Assembly: GCA_025357235.1 (NCBI GenBank)
Contig: JANXPQ010000174.1
Span: forward strand, 1 to 34,123
Reading direction: 5' to 3'
Source: Betaproteobacteria bacterium
Lineage (GTDB): Bacteria; Pseudomonadota; Gammaproteobacteria; Burkholderiales; JACQAP01
Length of the DNA stretch: 34,123 nt
Shown: piece after piece, positions 20,587 to 29,111 of the stretch
How positions within the stretch are numbered: position 1 is the first letter of the stretch
Layout: every line of letters starts with the position of its first letter
Position numbers and translations under genes: made by a program
Notes under the pieces: model-generated
Databases searched by the model: none
What the model was told of the DNA's origin: nothing
Seen by the model: only the letters and a program-made list of their open reading frames with translations

Positions 20587-21366
20587 TTGCTCGGAAAGTG
20601 GAAAATCAGCCGTTCGGCGAACCGCGAAGTCAGCGTCGAAGTCAGCGAGAAGAATGGCGTCCGGTCTTTGCACCTGGGCAGCGATACGGTGCAAAGTTCG
20701 ATGAAGCTCGACGATCCGTACGAACTGGTGCTGTCGTATACGCGCGCGATGATGGCGTTTCTGTTGTTTCGCCCGCGCCCCGAACATGTCCTCATGATCG
20801 GCCTGGGAGGCGGTTCGCTGCCCAAGTTCGTCTACAAGCACTTGCCCGGCACCAGAACCACGGTCATCGAATTCGAACCCAAGGTCATCGCCATTGCACG
20901 TCAGTATTTTCATGTGCCGCCGGATGATGAGCGCTTGGTCGTGGAAGCAGCCGAGGGCGGCGCCTGGGTGGCGGCGCATCCCGATTGCTGCGACGTGCTG
21001 ATGGTGGACGGCTACAACGGCAATGAGCAGGGTGCGCAGCTGTGCTCGGAGGACTTCTATGCGAGCGCACGCGCCGCGTTGTCCGACGATGGTGTCCTGG
21101 TGGTGAATCTGTGGAGTTCGGACAGCCGCTACGACGCTTATCTGCAGCGCATCGAAGGGGTATTCGATGCGGTTGTCTGCGTACCGGCGGAAAGACGCGG
21201 AAACGTGGCGGTTCTTGCCTTCCGCCGTTCGCCGGGACAGCCGCGCTGGGACGATTTGCGGGCGGCGGCCCGCTCCCTTCAATCGCTCTACGGCCTTGAA
21301 TTCCTTAAATTTGTGGATGGATTACGGGATCTCAATCCGCGCTCCGCGGCGCGGCTGTTGGTCTGA
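20587..21366 (+). CDS. spermidine synthase-like methyltransferase-fold protein
   Basis: HVLMIGLGGGSLPKFVYKHLPGTRTTVIEFEPKVIAIARQYFHVP...CDVLMVDGYNGNEQGAQLCSEDFYASARAALSDDGVLVVNLW; TTG start likely. Confidence 0.87.
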   Translation: MLGKWKISRSANREVSVEVSEKNGVRSLHLGSDTVQSSMKLDDPYELVLSYTRAMMAFLLFRPRPEHVLMIGLGGGSLPKFVYKHLPGTRTTVIEFEPKVIAIARQYFHVPPDDERLVVEAAEGGAWVAAHPDCCDVLMVDGYNGNEQGAQLCSEDFYASARAALSDDGVLVVNLWSSDSRYDAYLQRIEGVFDAVVCVPAERRGNVAVLAFRRSPGQPRWDDLRAAARSLQSLYGLEFLKFVDGLRDLNPRSAARLLV

Positions 21367-21445
21367 TACCGGATAGCGAAACTTCTTTTATGCCGCTATT
21401 TGTGGAAAAATCCAGCCATTGATGAATTGGCTAGTGGTGGCTCAC

Positions 21446-21979
21446 ATGATAGATCGTGACGGCTATCGCCCGAATGTAGGAATCATTCTTTGCAACGTCA
21501 GGAACGAGGTTTTCTGGGGTAAGCGGATCAAAGAGCACGCCTGGCAGTTCCCGCAAGGCGGCATCAAGGGTGGCGAGACACCCGAGCAGGCGATGTACCG
21601 CGAACTCAAGGAGGAGGTCGGCCTCGACCCCTGCCATGTGAAGATCCTTGGGCGCACCCGCGAATGGTTGCGCTATGACGTGCCGCAGAACTGGGTGCGG
21701 CGTGAAACTCGCAGCCAGTATCGCGGGCAAAAACAGATCTGGTTTCTGCTCAGGCTGGTCGGGCGTGATTGCGACGTTTGCCTGCGCCAGTCCGAACACC
21801 CGGAGTTCGACGCCTGGCGCTGGCATGAGTACTGGATTCCGCTGGAAAGCGTCATCGAGTTCAAGCGCGAGGTTTATCAGCGGGCTTTGCAGGAACTCGT
21901 GCGTTACCTCAATGCGTCGCGCGTACGCCGCGAGCAGGATCAGCGCGCGCCGCAGTCCTTTACGTCGCTGGACAGCTGA
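21446..21979 (+). CDS. rppH: RNA pyrophosphohydrolase (Nudix)
   Basis: [60 protein letters not shown] (Nudix box GX5EX7REUXEEXGU). Confidence 0.96.
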   Translation: MIDRDGYRPNVGIILCNVRNEVFWGKRIKEHAWQFPQGGIKGGETPEQAMYRELKEEVGLDPCHVKILGRTREWLRYDVPQNWVRRETRSQYRGQKQIWFLLRLVGRDCDVCLRQSEHPEFDAWRWHEYWIPLESVIEFKREVYQRALQELVRYLNASRVRREQDQRAPQSFTSLDS

Positions 21980-22412
21980 TCTCGGCAAGCTCCGGCGCCA
22001 GTGCCGGGGTTTCCAACTCGACGACGACGAGCAGAGCTTTTTTTTCGCCTTTCCAGTAATCCGCAGCATCCGCCATTGTGTCCACCGCAGCGGCGAATTC
22101 TTCCGGCTCGGCCCTCGCAAAGCCCGACGCTTCCCGCAGCACCAGCAGCGTGCCGGCGCCATCGCCATGGTTCAGGTCGAGCAGGCAATCGTAAAAGGCA
22201 TCCCAGTTGTGGCCGAAATAGTCGGGAAATTGCAGCGCTCTGGCGATCACATTCAGGACGGCGTTTTTATCGCGGGCTGCAACCAACCTGACCGGCACCA
22301 CCCGCATTTCCATTTGCACTGCGGATTCCAGTGCCCGATCAGGCAAGGGCACATGGCTGCGGAATACCCCGCCTGCGCGCGATTCGATAAGTTTGAGGAA
22401 GTCGGTTTTCAT
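21960..22412 (-). CDS. barstar family ribonuclease inhibitor
   Basis: [29 protein letters not shown] (barstar FPxYFGxNWDAxxDCLxDL); immediately downstream of an RNase Sa-like gene. Confidence 0.9.
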   Translation of the reverse strand: MKTDFLKLIESRAGGVFRSHVPLPDRALESAVQMEMRVVPVRLVAARDKNAVLNVIARALQFPDYFGHNWDAFYDCLLDLNHGDGAGTLLVLREASGFARAEPEEFAAAVDTMADAADYWKGEKKALLVVVELETPALAPELAEISCPAT

Positions 22413-22771
22413 TCGACGATGCGCCTGAAGCTGCGATAGTGGTCTGCGCTGTACCAGAACTGGTTGCTTCCAGCGGCAATGATTCTGCGGGCGCCCCGAT
22501 CGCGGCTGCCCGGGGTCTTCACCGTATATTCCCGGTAAGTGCCGCGTGCTGCGCGCGGTAACCTGCCCTCGCGATTCCCAAACACCGCGCCATCCCTGGA
22601 ATAAGGAAACGACCCCCCCTGCTTGATCAGGGCGAGGGTCTCCTGCGCTTCCCTGGGCAACTCGGCCGTGCGGACCACGCCCCCCGCCCTGGTTGCCGGA
22701 GACCGCGCCGATGCCGGGACGACAGCAGACAGCAGCAATATTCCGAGCAGGCAGGTGCCAACGACTTGCAT
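22409..22771 (-). CDS. secreted guanyl-specific ribonuclease, RNase Sa/barnase-type
   Basis: signal peptide; LPREAQETLALIKQGGSFPYSRDGAVFGNREGRLPRAARGTYREYTVKTPGSRDRGARRIIAAGSNQFWYSADHYRSFRRI; 4-bp ATGA overlap with barstar. Confidence 0.93.
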   Translation of the reverse strand: MQVVGTCLLGILLLSAVVPASARSPATRAGGVVRTAELPREAQETLALIKQGGSFPYSRDGAVFGNREGRLPRAARGTYREYTVKTPGSRDRGARRIIAAGSNQFWYSADHYRSFRRIVE

Positions 22772-23020
22772 CAGAGAGAGAGGTTGTCGCGTGTCGTGAC
22801 CTTTCTTCCAATCGTTCAAGGTATTACCTTTGTACCGTAGGTTCAAACCGGCTCCATCCCGGCTCCAGGCAGCCGTTACGCGGCGTGGCACCGATAATGC
22901 GCGCGAAGAATATGCAAGTAGAAGATTCGCCTTGAAAATCCGGCCGCCGCGAGGTTACCATGACGGCTGTTCGCCGGTCATGAAACGGCCACCGAAATAC
23001 TGTATCGGGGAAATTGTTCA

Positions 23021-23968
23021 ATGGCACGCCGCAACGACTACGACGTAACCGACCAGGTCAACACAACTGACCCGGCTTCGGTCAATGGCGAGGTCAATCG
23101 CATCTTCCTCGAGCTTTATCCGAACGCGTCCACGCATGTCCTTAATCGTTGTTTCCGCGACCTGACGCGCCTGCAGACCGGAGAATATCCCGGTTATCAC
23201 GCCTGCGATACCAGTTACCACAACCTGCAGCATTCGCTCGATGTCACGCTGGCGATGGCGCGATTGATGGACGGATACGAACGCACCCAGGATCGCGGCG
23301 GTGAACTCGGCGCCAGGCTGTTCCGCTTCGGTATCGTCACAGCACTGTTTCACGACATCGGCTACCTGCGCAAAGTCAACGATACGCGGCACAAGAACGG
23401 GGCGGAATACACGCTCAAGCATGTAACCCGGGGTGCCAAGTTCCTCGAAGATTACATGAACCGCATCGGCATGGCCGAACTCGCGCCGATTGCGTCGCGC
23501 ATCATCCATTTCACCGGATACGAAAAGCCGATCGCCAAGATCGACGTGCCGAACCTGACGTTCCGGCTGATCGGCAACATGCTCGGTACCGCCGATATCA
23601 TCGCGCAGATGGCCGATCGCTGTTATCTGGAGAAATGCCGCGACCGCCTGTATCCGGAATTCGTCGAAGGCGGGCTTGCCGCGCGCGATGAGGCCGACCG
23701 GCGCAGCAGCGTGATGTTCAGGTCCGTCGGGGACCTGATGGTGAAGACGCCGAATTTTTACAAGACTGCGACGGTGCGCCTGAACGACCAGCTCGGCCAC
23801 GCGCACAGCTACGCCGGCAAGCACTTCGGCGGACAGAACCTGTACTTCGACGAAATCGACAAGAACATGCAGTACGCATCCGCCGTCGCGCAGCAGGGCG
23901 ACCTGTCGCTGCTGCGGCGCGAGCCGCCGACACCCGGCGAAGAAGCCCAACCACTCGAAATTTACTAG
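23021..23968 (+). CDS. HD-domain phosphohydrolase with PDE-like YHN..H motif
   Basis: CDTSYHNLQHSLDVTLAMARL...GIVTALFHDIGYLRKVNDTRHKNGAEYTLKHVTRGAKFLEDYM. Confidence 0.88.
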   Translation: MARRNDYDVTDQVNTTDPASVNGEVNRIFLELYPNASTHVLNRCFRDLTRLQTGEYPGYHACDTSYHNLQHSLDVTLAMARLMDGYERTQDRGGELGARLFRFGIVTALFHDIGYLRKVNDTRHKNGAEYTLKHVTRGAKFLEDYMNRIGMAELAPIASRIIHFTGYEKPIAKIDVPNLTFRLIGNMLGTADIIAQMADRCYLEKCRDRLYPEFVEGGLAARDEADRRSSVMFRSVGDLMVKTPNFYKTATVRLNDQLGHAHSYAGKHFGGQNLYFDEIDKNMQYASAVAQQGDLSLLRREPPTPGEEAQPLEIY

Positions 23969-24972
23969 TTTTTCTTCCGCACGCTCAGCATGATTTTTCC
24001 GACGTGCTCGCTTGATTCCATGAGCGTGTGCGCCGCTGCCGCCTCTTCCAGTCCAAATGTCCGGTAGATCACCGGCCGGATTTTTCCCGCCTCGATCAGC
24101 GGCCATACCTTTTCCCGAAGTGCGCGCGCGACGGTCGCTTTGAACTCCACCGGACGGGGACGCAGCGCCGAACCCGTGATCGTCAGGCGCCGGCGCAGGA
24201 TATCGCTCAGATCCAGTGAAGTCTTGGAGCCTCCCAGAAACGCAATCAGCGACAGCCTGCCGTCAACCGCGAGGCATGCCAGTTCGCGCGGCACGTAATC
24301 TCCACCGACCATGTCCAGGATCACATCGACGCCGTGGCCGCCGGTCAGTTGTTTGATGACGGCGACGAAGTCCTCGGTGCGGTAGTTGATCGCGCGGGTG
24401 GCCCCGAGTTTTTCGCACGCCGCGCATTTTTCGGCCGTGCCCGCCGTGACGAAGACGCGATGCCCCAATGCGCGCGCCATCTGGATTGCGGTGACGCCGA
24501 TGCCGCTCGATCCGCCTTGCACGAGCAGCGTCTCGTCGCCTTTCAGTGCGCCGCGCTCGAAGACATTGACCCAGACGGTGAAGAACGTTTCCGGCAGGCT
24601 GGCGGCTTGTTCCAGCGTCAGGCCTTGGGGGACGGGCAGGCATTGCACCGCGGGTGCGGCGACATATTCGGCGTAACCGCCACCGGTGACCAGCGCGCAA
24701 ACTTCGTCGCTGATCTTCCACTCATTCACTTGTGGCCCCAGCGCGACGATAGTCCCGGCCACTTCAAGGCCGGGGATGTCGGAGGCTCCGGGCGGCGGCG
24801 CATAGCCGCCTTTGCGCTGCAGGACATCCGGACGGTTCACGCCGGCGGCGGCAATCTCTATCAATACCTCGCCTGCCGCGGGTGAAGGGACGGGGCGTCG
24901 ACCGGGACGCAGCACTTCCGGGCCGCCGGGCGTGGAGATTTCGATCGCTTGCATCTGGGACGGAATGGGCAT
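23965..24972 (-). CDS. NAD(P)H quinone oxidoreductase, MDR superfamily (PIG3-type)
   Basis: MQAIEISTPGGPEVLRPGRRPVPSPAAGEVLIEIAAAGVNRPDVLQRKGGYAPPPGASDIPGLEVAGTIV...LLVQGGSSGIGVTAIQMARALG. Confidence 0.94.
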   Translation of the reverse strand: MPIPSQMQAIEISTPGGPEVLRPGRRPVPSPAAGEVLIEIAAAGVNRPDVLQRKGGYAPPPGASDIPGLEVAGTIVALGPQVNEWKISDEVCALVTGGGYAEYVAAPAVQCLPVPQGLTLEQAASLPETFFTVWVNVFERGALKGDETLLVQGGSSGIGVTAIQMARALGHRVFVTAGTAEKCAACEKLGATRAINYRTEDFVAVIKQLTGGHGVDVILDMVGGDYVPRELACLAVDGRLSLIAFLGGSKTSLDLSDILRRRLTITGSALRPRPVEFKATVARALREKVWPLIEAGKIRPVIYRTFGLEEAAAAHTLMESSEHVGKIMLSVRKKN

Positions 24973-25104
24973 GATTGAGGGGCTCTTGAATGGATCGGTG
25001 TTTATATCATTTTACGGGTTGGCCCTTTCAAGTTTGCGCCTTGCGGGGGCTTGCGGCATCATTCGGCGCTCTTTCGACGAAAAGCAAATCAGCGGGGGGA
25101 GTCA

Positions 25105-26115
25105 ATGGAATATCGCAAGCTTGGCAACAGCGGGTTGAAGGTTTCGCCATTGTGCCTCGGCACCATGATGTTCGGAGATCGTACCGATGAAAAGGAAGCG
25201 GGCCGCATCGTCGGTTCCGCTTTCGACGCCGGCGTGAATTTCCTCGACACCGCCGACCAGTATGCGAAGGGCGAATCGGAGCGCATTACCGGCAAGCTGA
25301 TCGCATCCAACCGCGATCACTGGGTGCTCGCCACCAAAGTCGGCAATGTCATGGGCCCGGGCCCGAATCAGGTGGGACTCGGACGCAAATGGATCATGCA
25401 GGCGATCGACGCCAGCCTGAAACGCGTCGGCAGCGACTATGTCGACATTTACTATCTGCATCGCGATTTCGACGACGCGACTCTGGAAGAAACGGTCGCC
25501 GCCATGGGCGACATCATCCGTTCGGGCAAGGCGCGCTATTTTGGATTGTCCAACTTCCGCGGCTGGCGCATCGCCGAGATCGTCCGCCTTTGCGAACAGT
25601 TGAATGTTCCGCGTCCGATCGTCTGCCAGCCTTACTACAATGCGATGAACCGCCAGCCCGAAGTGGAAATCCTGCCGGCGTGCCGGCACTACGGCATCGG
25701 CGTCGTGCCTTACAGCCCGCTCGCGCGCGGCGTGCTGACCGGAAAATATAGACCGAAGGAGGCACCGCCGGAAGGCACGCGCGCCGGGCGCGCCGACAAG
25801 CGCATGATGGAAACCGAATTCCGCAAGGAGTCCCTGGCGATCGCGCAGAAGATCCGCGCCTTCGCCGAAAAGAAGGGTACGAGCGCCGGACACTTCGCGG
25901 TCAACTGGGTGCTCAACAACGCTATAGTCACCAGCGTCATCGCCGGACCGCGCACCCTCGAGCAGTGGCAGGATTATCTGAAGGCGCTGGAGTTCAAGTT
26001 CGAACCCAGGGGCGAAGCGCTGGTGGATTCCCTGGTGTCCGTCGGACATCCGTCGACGCCGGGATACAACGACCCGCAATATCCGCTGACCGGACGCGTG
26101 CCACTCGTCGGCTGA
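25105..26115 (+). CDS. aldo/keto reductase
   Basis: MEYRKLGNSGLKVSPLCLGTMMFGDRTDEKEAGRIVGSAFDAGVNFLDTADQYAKGESERITGKLI. Confidence 0.95.
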   Translation: MEYRKLGNSGLKVSPLCLGTMMFGDRTDEKEAGRIVGSAFDAGVNFLDTADQYAKGESERITGKLIASNRDHWVLATKVGNVMGPGPNQVGLGRKWIMQAIDASLKRVGSDYVDIYYLHRDFDDATLEETVAAMGDIIRSGKARYFGLSNFRGWRIAEIVRLCEQLNVPRPIVCQPYYNAMNRQPEVEILPACRHYGIGVVPYSPLARGVLTGKYRPKEAPPEGTRAGRADKRMMETEFRKESLAIAQKIRAFAEKKGTSAGHFAVNWVLNNAIVTSVIAGPRTLEQWQDYLKALEFKFEPRGEALVDSLVSVGHPSTPGYNDPQYPLTGRVPLVG

Positions 26116-26122
26116 GGCAAAC

Positions 26123-26881
26123 ATGGACAAGGCCCGTGTTGCAGTCGTTACCGGCGGTTCGCGCGGCATCGGACGCGCGATCGTGGAGATGTTGGCGTCG
26201 CGCGGATACCGTGTGCTGTTCACCTATGCTAATCGGCAAAGCGATGCGGCTGCCGTCGAATCCGCGGTGGCGGCGGCAGGCGGCGAAGCGAAAAAATTGC
26301 GCGCCGATGTGTCGGACGCGAAGTCCGCCAAGGCAGTCGTTCAGTCCGCGTTGGATGCATTCGGCCGCGTGGACGTGCTGGTCAACAACGCCGGCACGCA
26401 CTTGCCGGATGTCTCCGTTGCGGATACATCCCCGGAAGAATGGGACCGTGTTCTGCGCGTGAACCTGTACGGAACGTTCCACATGGTCCAGGCCGTGCTG
26501 CCGCACATGCAGGCCCGCAAAAGCGGCAACATCGTCAACCTGTCGTCCAACATCACCAGCCGGTTTGCCGCGCGGAACTGCGTCTATACCGTTTCGAAGG
26601 TCGGGGTCGAAGCGCTGACCCGCATCCTGTCGAAGGAAGAAGGCCGCAACGGCATCCGCGTGAACGCAGTCGCCCCCGGTCCGATCCGCACCGACATGCT
26701 CGAAGAAACGATGGTCAAGATCGGCCCGGAACGCGCCGACGCATTCATCAAGTCGGTGCCGCTCGGGCGCAAGGGCGAGCCGGGCGAAATCGCCGAAGCG
26801 GTGGCCTTCCTTGTTTCCGACGCCGCCAGCTACATGACCGGCCAGATCGTATTCGTCAACGGCGGCGGCCCGGGTAGTTAG
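26123..26881 (+). CDS. SDR family oxidoreductase (FabG-like)
   Basis: VAVVTGGSRGIGRAIVEMLASRGYRVLFTY...VLVNNAGTH...YTVSKVGVEALTRILSKE...FLVSDAASYMTGQIVFVNGG. Confidence 0.95.
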   Translation: MDKARVAVVTGGSRGIGRAIVEMLASRGYRVLFTYANRQSDAAAVESAVAAAGGEAKKLRADVSDAKSAKAVVQSALDAFGRVDVLVNNAGTHLPDVSVADTSPEEWDRVLRVNLYGTFHMVQAVLPHMQARKSGNIVNLSSNITSRFAARNCVYTVSKVGVEALTRILSKEEGRNGIRVNAVAPGPIRTDMLEETMVKIGPERADAFIKSVPLGRKGEPGEIAEAVAFLVSDAASYMTGQIVFVNGGGPGS

Positions 26882-26884
26882 TTG

Positions 26885-27107
26885 AGTGTCCTGTCGCGCT
26901 GATTCGTGGGACGACGCATGTGCCCTGATCGTCGACTCGTTATTTCCGCCATGACAGCCATCCAGCACCGATTGGAAAACCTGCGAAATCGGTGTCAGAC
27001 AAGGCGCGAGACCTCGACAGTGGCGGGCTCCACGGCGAGGGCTCGTAACGCCGTATGGCGCCGATTCTCGTCGGGTTTTCAGTCGCGAATCAGCGCGACA
27101 GGACACT
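26885..27107. mobile_element. MITE-like non-autonomous element, 223 bp, with perfect 22-bp terminal inverted repeats
   Basis: left AGTGTCCTGTCGCGCTGATTCG (26885-26906), right CGAATCAGCGCGACAGGACACT (27086-27107), exact reverse complements; no convincing internal CDS; no clear target-site duplication. Confidence 0.7.
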
Positions 27108-27111
27108 TTAA

Positions 27112-27624
27112 ATGCCGTTGATCCGGCCGGAACAGACCGGAGATTTCGATACGGTCGATGCGCTTCTTCTCGCCACTTTCGGGCGCGACGCGGAGGTGCG
27201 GCTGGTGCATCGGTTGCGTGCCTCGGAAAAAATCACTTCTGCCCTGGTCGCCGAGGAAAAGGCACGCATCCTCGGGCACGTGGTGTTTTCAAAAATTGTC
27301 GTGGACGGTGAAAGCGGCGAGGTGGGTGCGCTCGCACTCGCGCCGCTCGCAGTGGAGCCAGCGTTCCAGCGCCTCGGTATCGGCAGCGCACTTGTCAGTG
27401 CCGGTTTGGAGCGCTGCCGGCTGAATCGCCATCCGCGCGTGCTGGTGCTGGGCGATCCGGTTTACTACTCGCGCTTTGGATTCGTGCCGGCCGAGCGTTT
27501 CGGATTGAAATGTCTATTTCCCGCGCGCGACCACGCTTTCCTGGCGATCGAACTGGAGCCCGGCGCATTCGCCAGGGCCTCAGGCACGGTGCGCTACGGC
27601 CATGAGTTCGACGATCTCGAGTAA
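27112..27624 (+). CDS. GNAT family N-acetyltransferase
   Basis: MPLIRPEQTGDFDTVDALLLATFGRDAEVRLVHRLR...ALALAPLAVEPAFQRLGIGSALVSAGLERCR...VLVLGDPVYYSRFGFVPAERFGL. Confidence 0.93.
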   Translation: MPLIRPEQTGDFDTVDALLLATFGRDAEVRLVHRLRASEKITSALVAEEKARILGHVVFSKIVVDGESGEVGALALAPLAVEPAFQRLGIGSALVSAGLERCRLNRHPRVLVLGDPVYYSRFGFVPAERFGLKCLFPARDHAFLAIELEPGAFARASGTVRYGHEFDDLE

Positions 27625-27635
27625 AGAGATTCTCT

Positions 27636-28070
27636 TTAGATCAGAATTTTCTCCAGCGCGGCGCGCATGTCGGATGGCACCGCAGTGGAGCGGCGCGAGG
27701 TGCGATCCACGTACACATGGACGAAGTGCCCTTGCGCCGAGGCCGTCTCCTCTTCGTTCCTGAACAAGCCGATTTCATAACGCACGCTGCTGTTGCCCAG
27801 CTTTGCGACCCGTAACCCGGCGTGAACCACGTCCGGGAAACTGAGCGGGGCGAAATACTGGCATTGGGTTTCCACCACCAGGCCGATGACCGTGCTCGTC
27901 AAGAAGTCGAGTGCGCGCTGCTCGATCAGATACTGGTTCACAACCGTGTCGAAGTAGCTGTAGTAGACGACGTTGTTGACATGGCCGTATACGTCGTTGT
28001 CCGTCCAGCGCGTTGGTATGGCCTGGAAGTGGCGGTATGTGTCGCGTGTGTGTGGTGTCGATCGGGTCAT
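27636..28070 (-). CDS. acyl-CoA thioesterase, hotdog fold (4HBT-like)
   Basis: RHFQAIPTRWTDNDVYGHVNNVVYYSYFDTVVNQYLIEQRALDF. Confidence 0.92.
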   Translation of the reverse strand: MTRSTPHTRDTYRHFQAIPTRWTDNDVYGHVNNVVYYSYFDTVVNQYLIEQRALDFLTSTVIGLVVETQCQYFAPLSFPDVVHAGLRVAKLGNSSVRYEIGLFRNEEETASAQGHFVHVYVDRTSRRSTAVPSDMRAALEKILI

Positions 28071-28085
28071 GGACGTTCCTCGTTG

Positions 28086-28997
28086 TCAGTGCGTGCCGGT
28101 CTGGTCGTCGGCATCGCTCAATCGTCGCATGTGTTTCCAGTTCACCGCGAGCATTCCGGCCGCGACGACGACCAGCATGCCGAACAGGGTCATGGGCTCC
28201 GGAAAATCGCCGAAAACCAGAAAGGCCAGCAGCGTCGACCAGATCAGTTGCGAATAGACAAACGGCGCCAGCGTCGAGGGCGACGTGCGCTCCATGGCGC
28301 GGATCAGCAGCAGGTGGCCGAAGCCGCCGAGAAAGCCGATGCAAACCACGAATCCCGCCTGGGTCAGAGTCGGCGTAATCCAATGCAGCGGGACCGCGAA
28401 ACTGGTGATCGCCCCGCCGACGAGGGCGGTGTAGAACAGCGACGTATACGGATGCTCCCGCCCCGAAAGCTTGCGCGTCACGATCTGATACATGCTGAAC
28501 AGGATCGCGGTTGCGAGCGGAAACATGGCGGGAAGCGAGAGCACCCCACCGCCAGGCCGCATGATGATCAAAACGCCGGTGAACCCCAGCGTGACGGCGA
28601 TCCATTGGCGCCGGGTGACCTTGTCGCCCAGCATCGGGCCGGACAGCAGCGCCGTGAGCACCGGCCCGACGAAGGTAATGGCCGCGGCTTCCGCCAGCGG
28701 CAGGTAGCGCAACGCGAAGTAGAAAAAGGTCGTGCTCCCCACCAACAGCACGCCGCGCAGGATCTGCAGCCACGGGTGCGAGGTGTGGAACAGCTTCTTT
28801 CCCATTCGCGGGCCCAGCCAGGCCATCATTACCACGACGTGAACCATGTAGCGGGCCCACATCAGCGCGGATATCGGGTACGACTTGAGCATGTATTTGG
28901 CGAGCGTGTCCATCGCCGAGAACATGAATACCGCGGACATGATCAACCCGATGCCGCGCAAGGTGCGGCGGTGATGCAGGGCTTCTGCGGTAGTCAT
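28086..28997 (-). CDS. EamA/DMT family transporter
   Basis: about 10 TM segments; GIGLIMSAVFMFSAMDTLAKYMLKSYPISALMWARYMVHVVVMM...YLPLAEAAAITFVGPVLTALLSGPMLGDKVTRRQWIAVTLGFTGVLIIMRPGG. Confidence 0.92.
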   Translation of the reverse strand: MTTAEALHHRRTLRGIGLIMSAVFMFSAMDTLAKYMLKSYPISALMWARYMVHVVVMMAWLGPRMGKKLFHTSHPWLQILRGVLLVGSTTFFYFALRYLPLAEAAAITFVGPVLTALLSGPMLGDKVTRRQWIAVTLGFTGVLIIMRPGGGVLSLPAMFPLATAILFSMYQIVTRKLSGREHPYTSLFYTALVGGAITSFAVPLHWITPTLTQAGFVVCIGFLGGFGHLLLIRAMERTSPSTLAPFVYSQLIWSTLLAFLVFGDFPEPMTLFGMLVVVAAGMLAVNWKHMRRLSDADDQTGTH

Positions 28998-29111
28998 CTG
29001 ACCGGCCGTGAATAACGTGTCCGCATGGGATACGGGGCTAAGGCCCATAAATGCCGCAAAGGTGGCGTTGTTGCACTGGTTACGATATTCACGAATTCAC
29101 GGCCCTTCATG

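Noticed and set aside
22996-24106. 362-aa minus-strand ORF (23018-24106) over the HD gene
   Set aside because: The HD protein on the plus strand has conserved metal-binding motifs; the antisense frame has none.
27622-27638. TAAAGAGATTCTCTTTA short inverted repeat between GNAT and thioesterase genes as a terminator
   Set aside because: AT-rich, short stem overlapping the stop codon and without a U-tract; too weak to call as an intrinsic terminator.
27822-29015. 397-aa plus-strand ORF antisense to the EamA transporter and thioesterase
   Set aside because: His/Arg/Gln-rich shadow ORF; the minus strand encodes a clear polytopic membrane protein.
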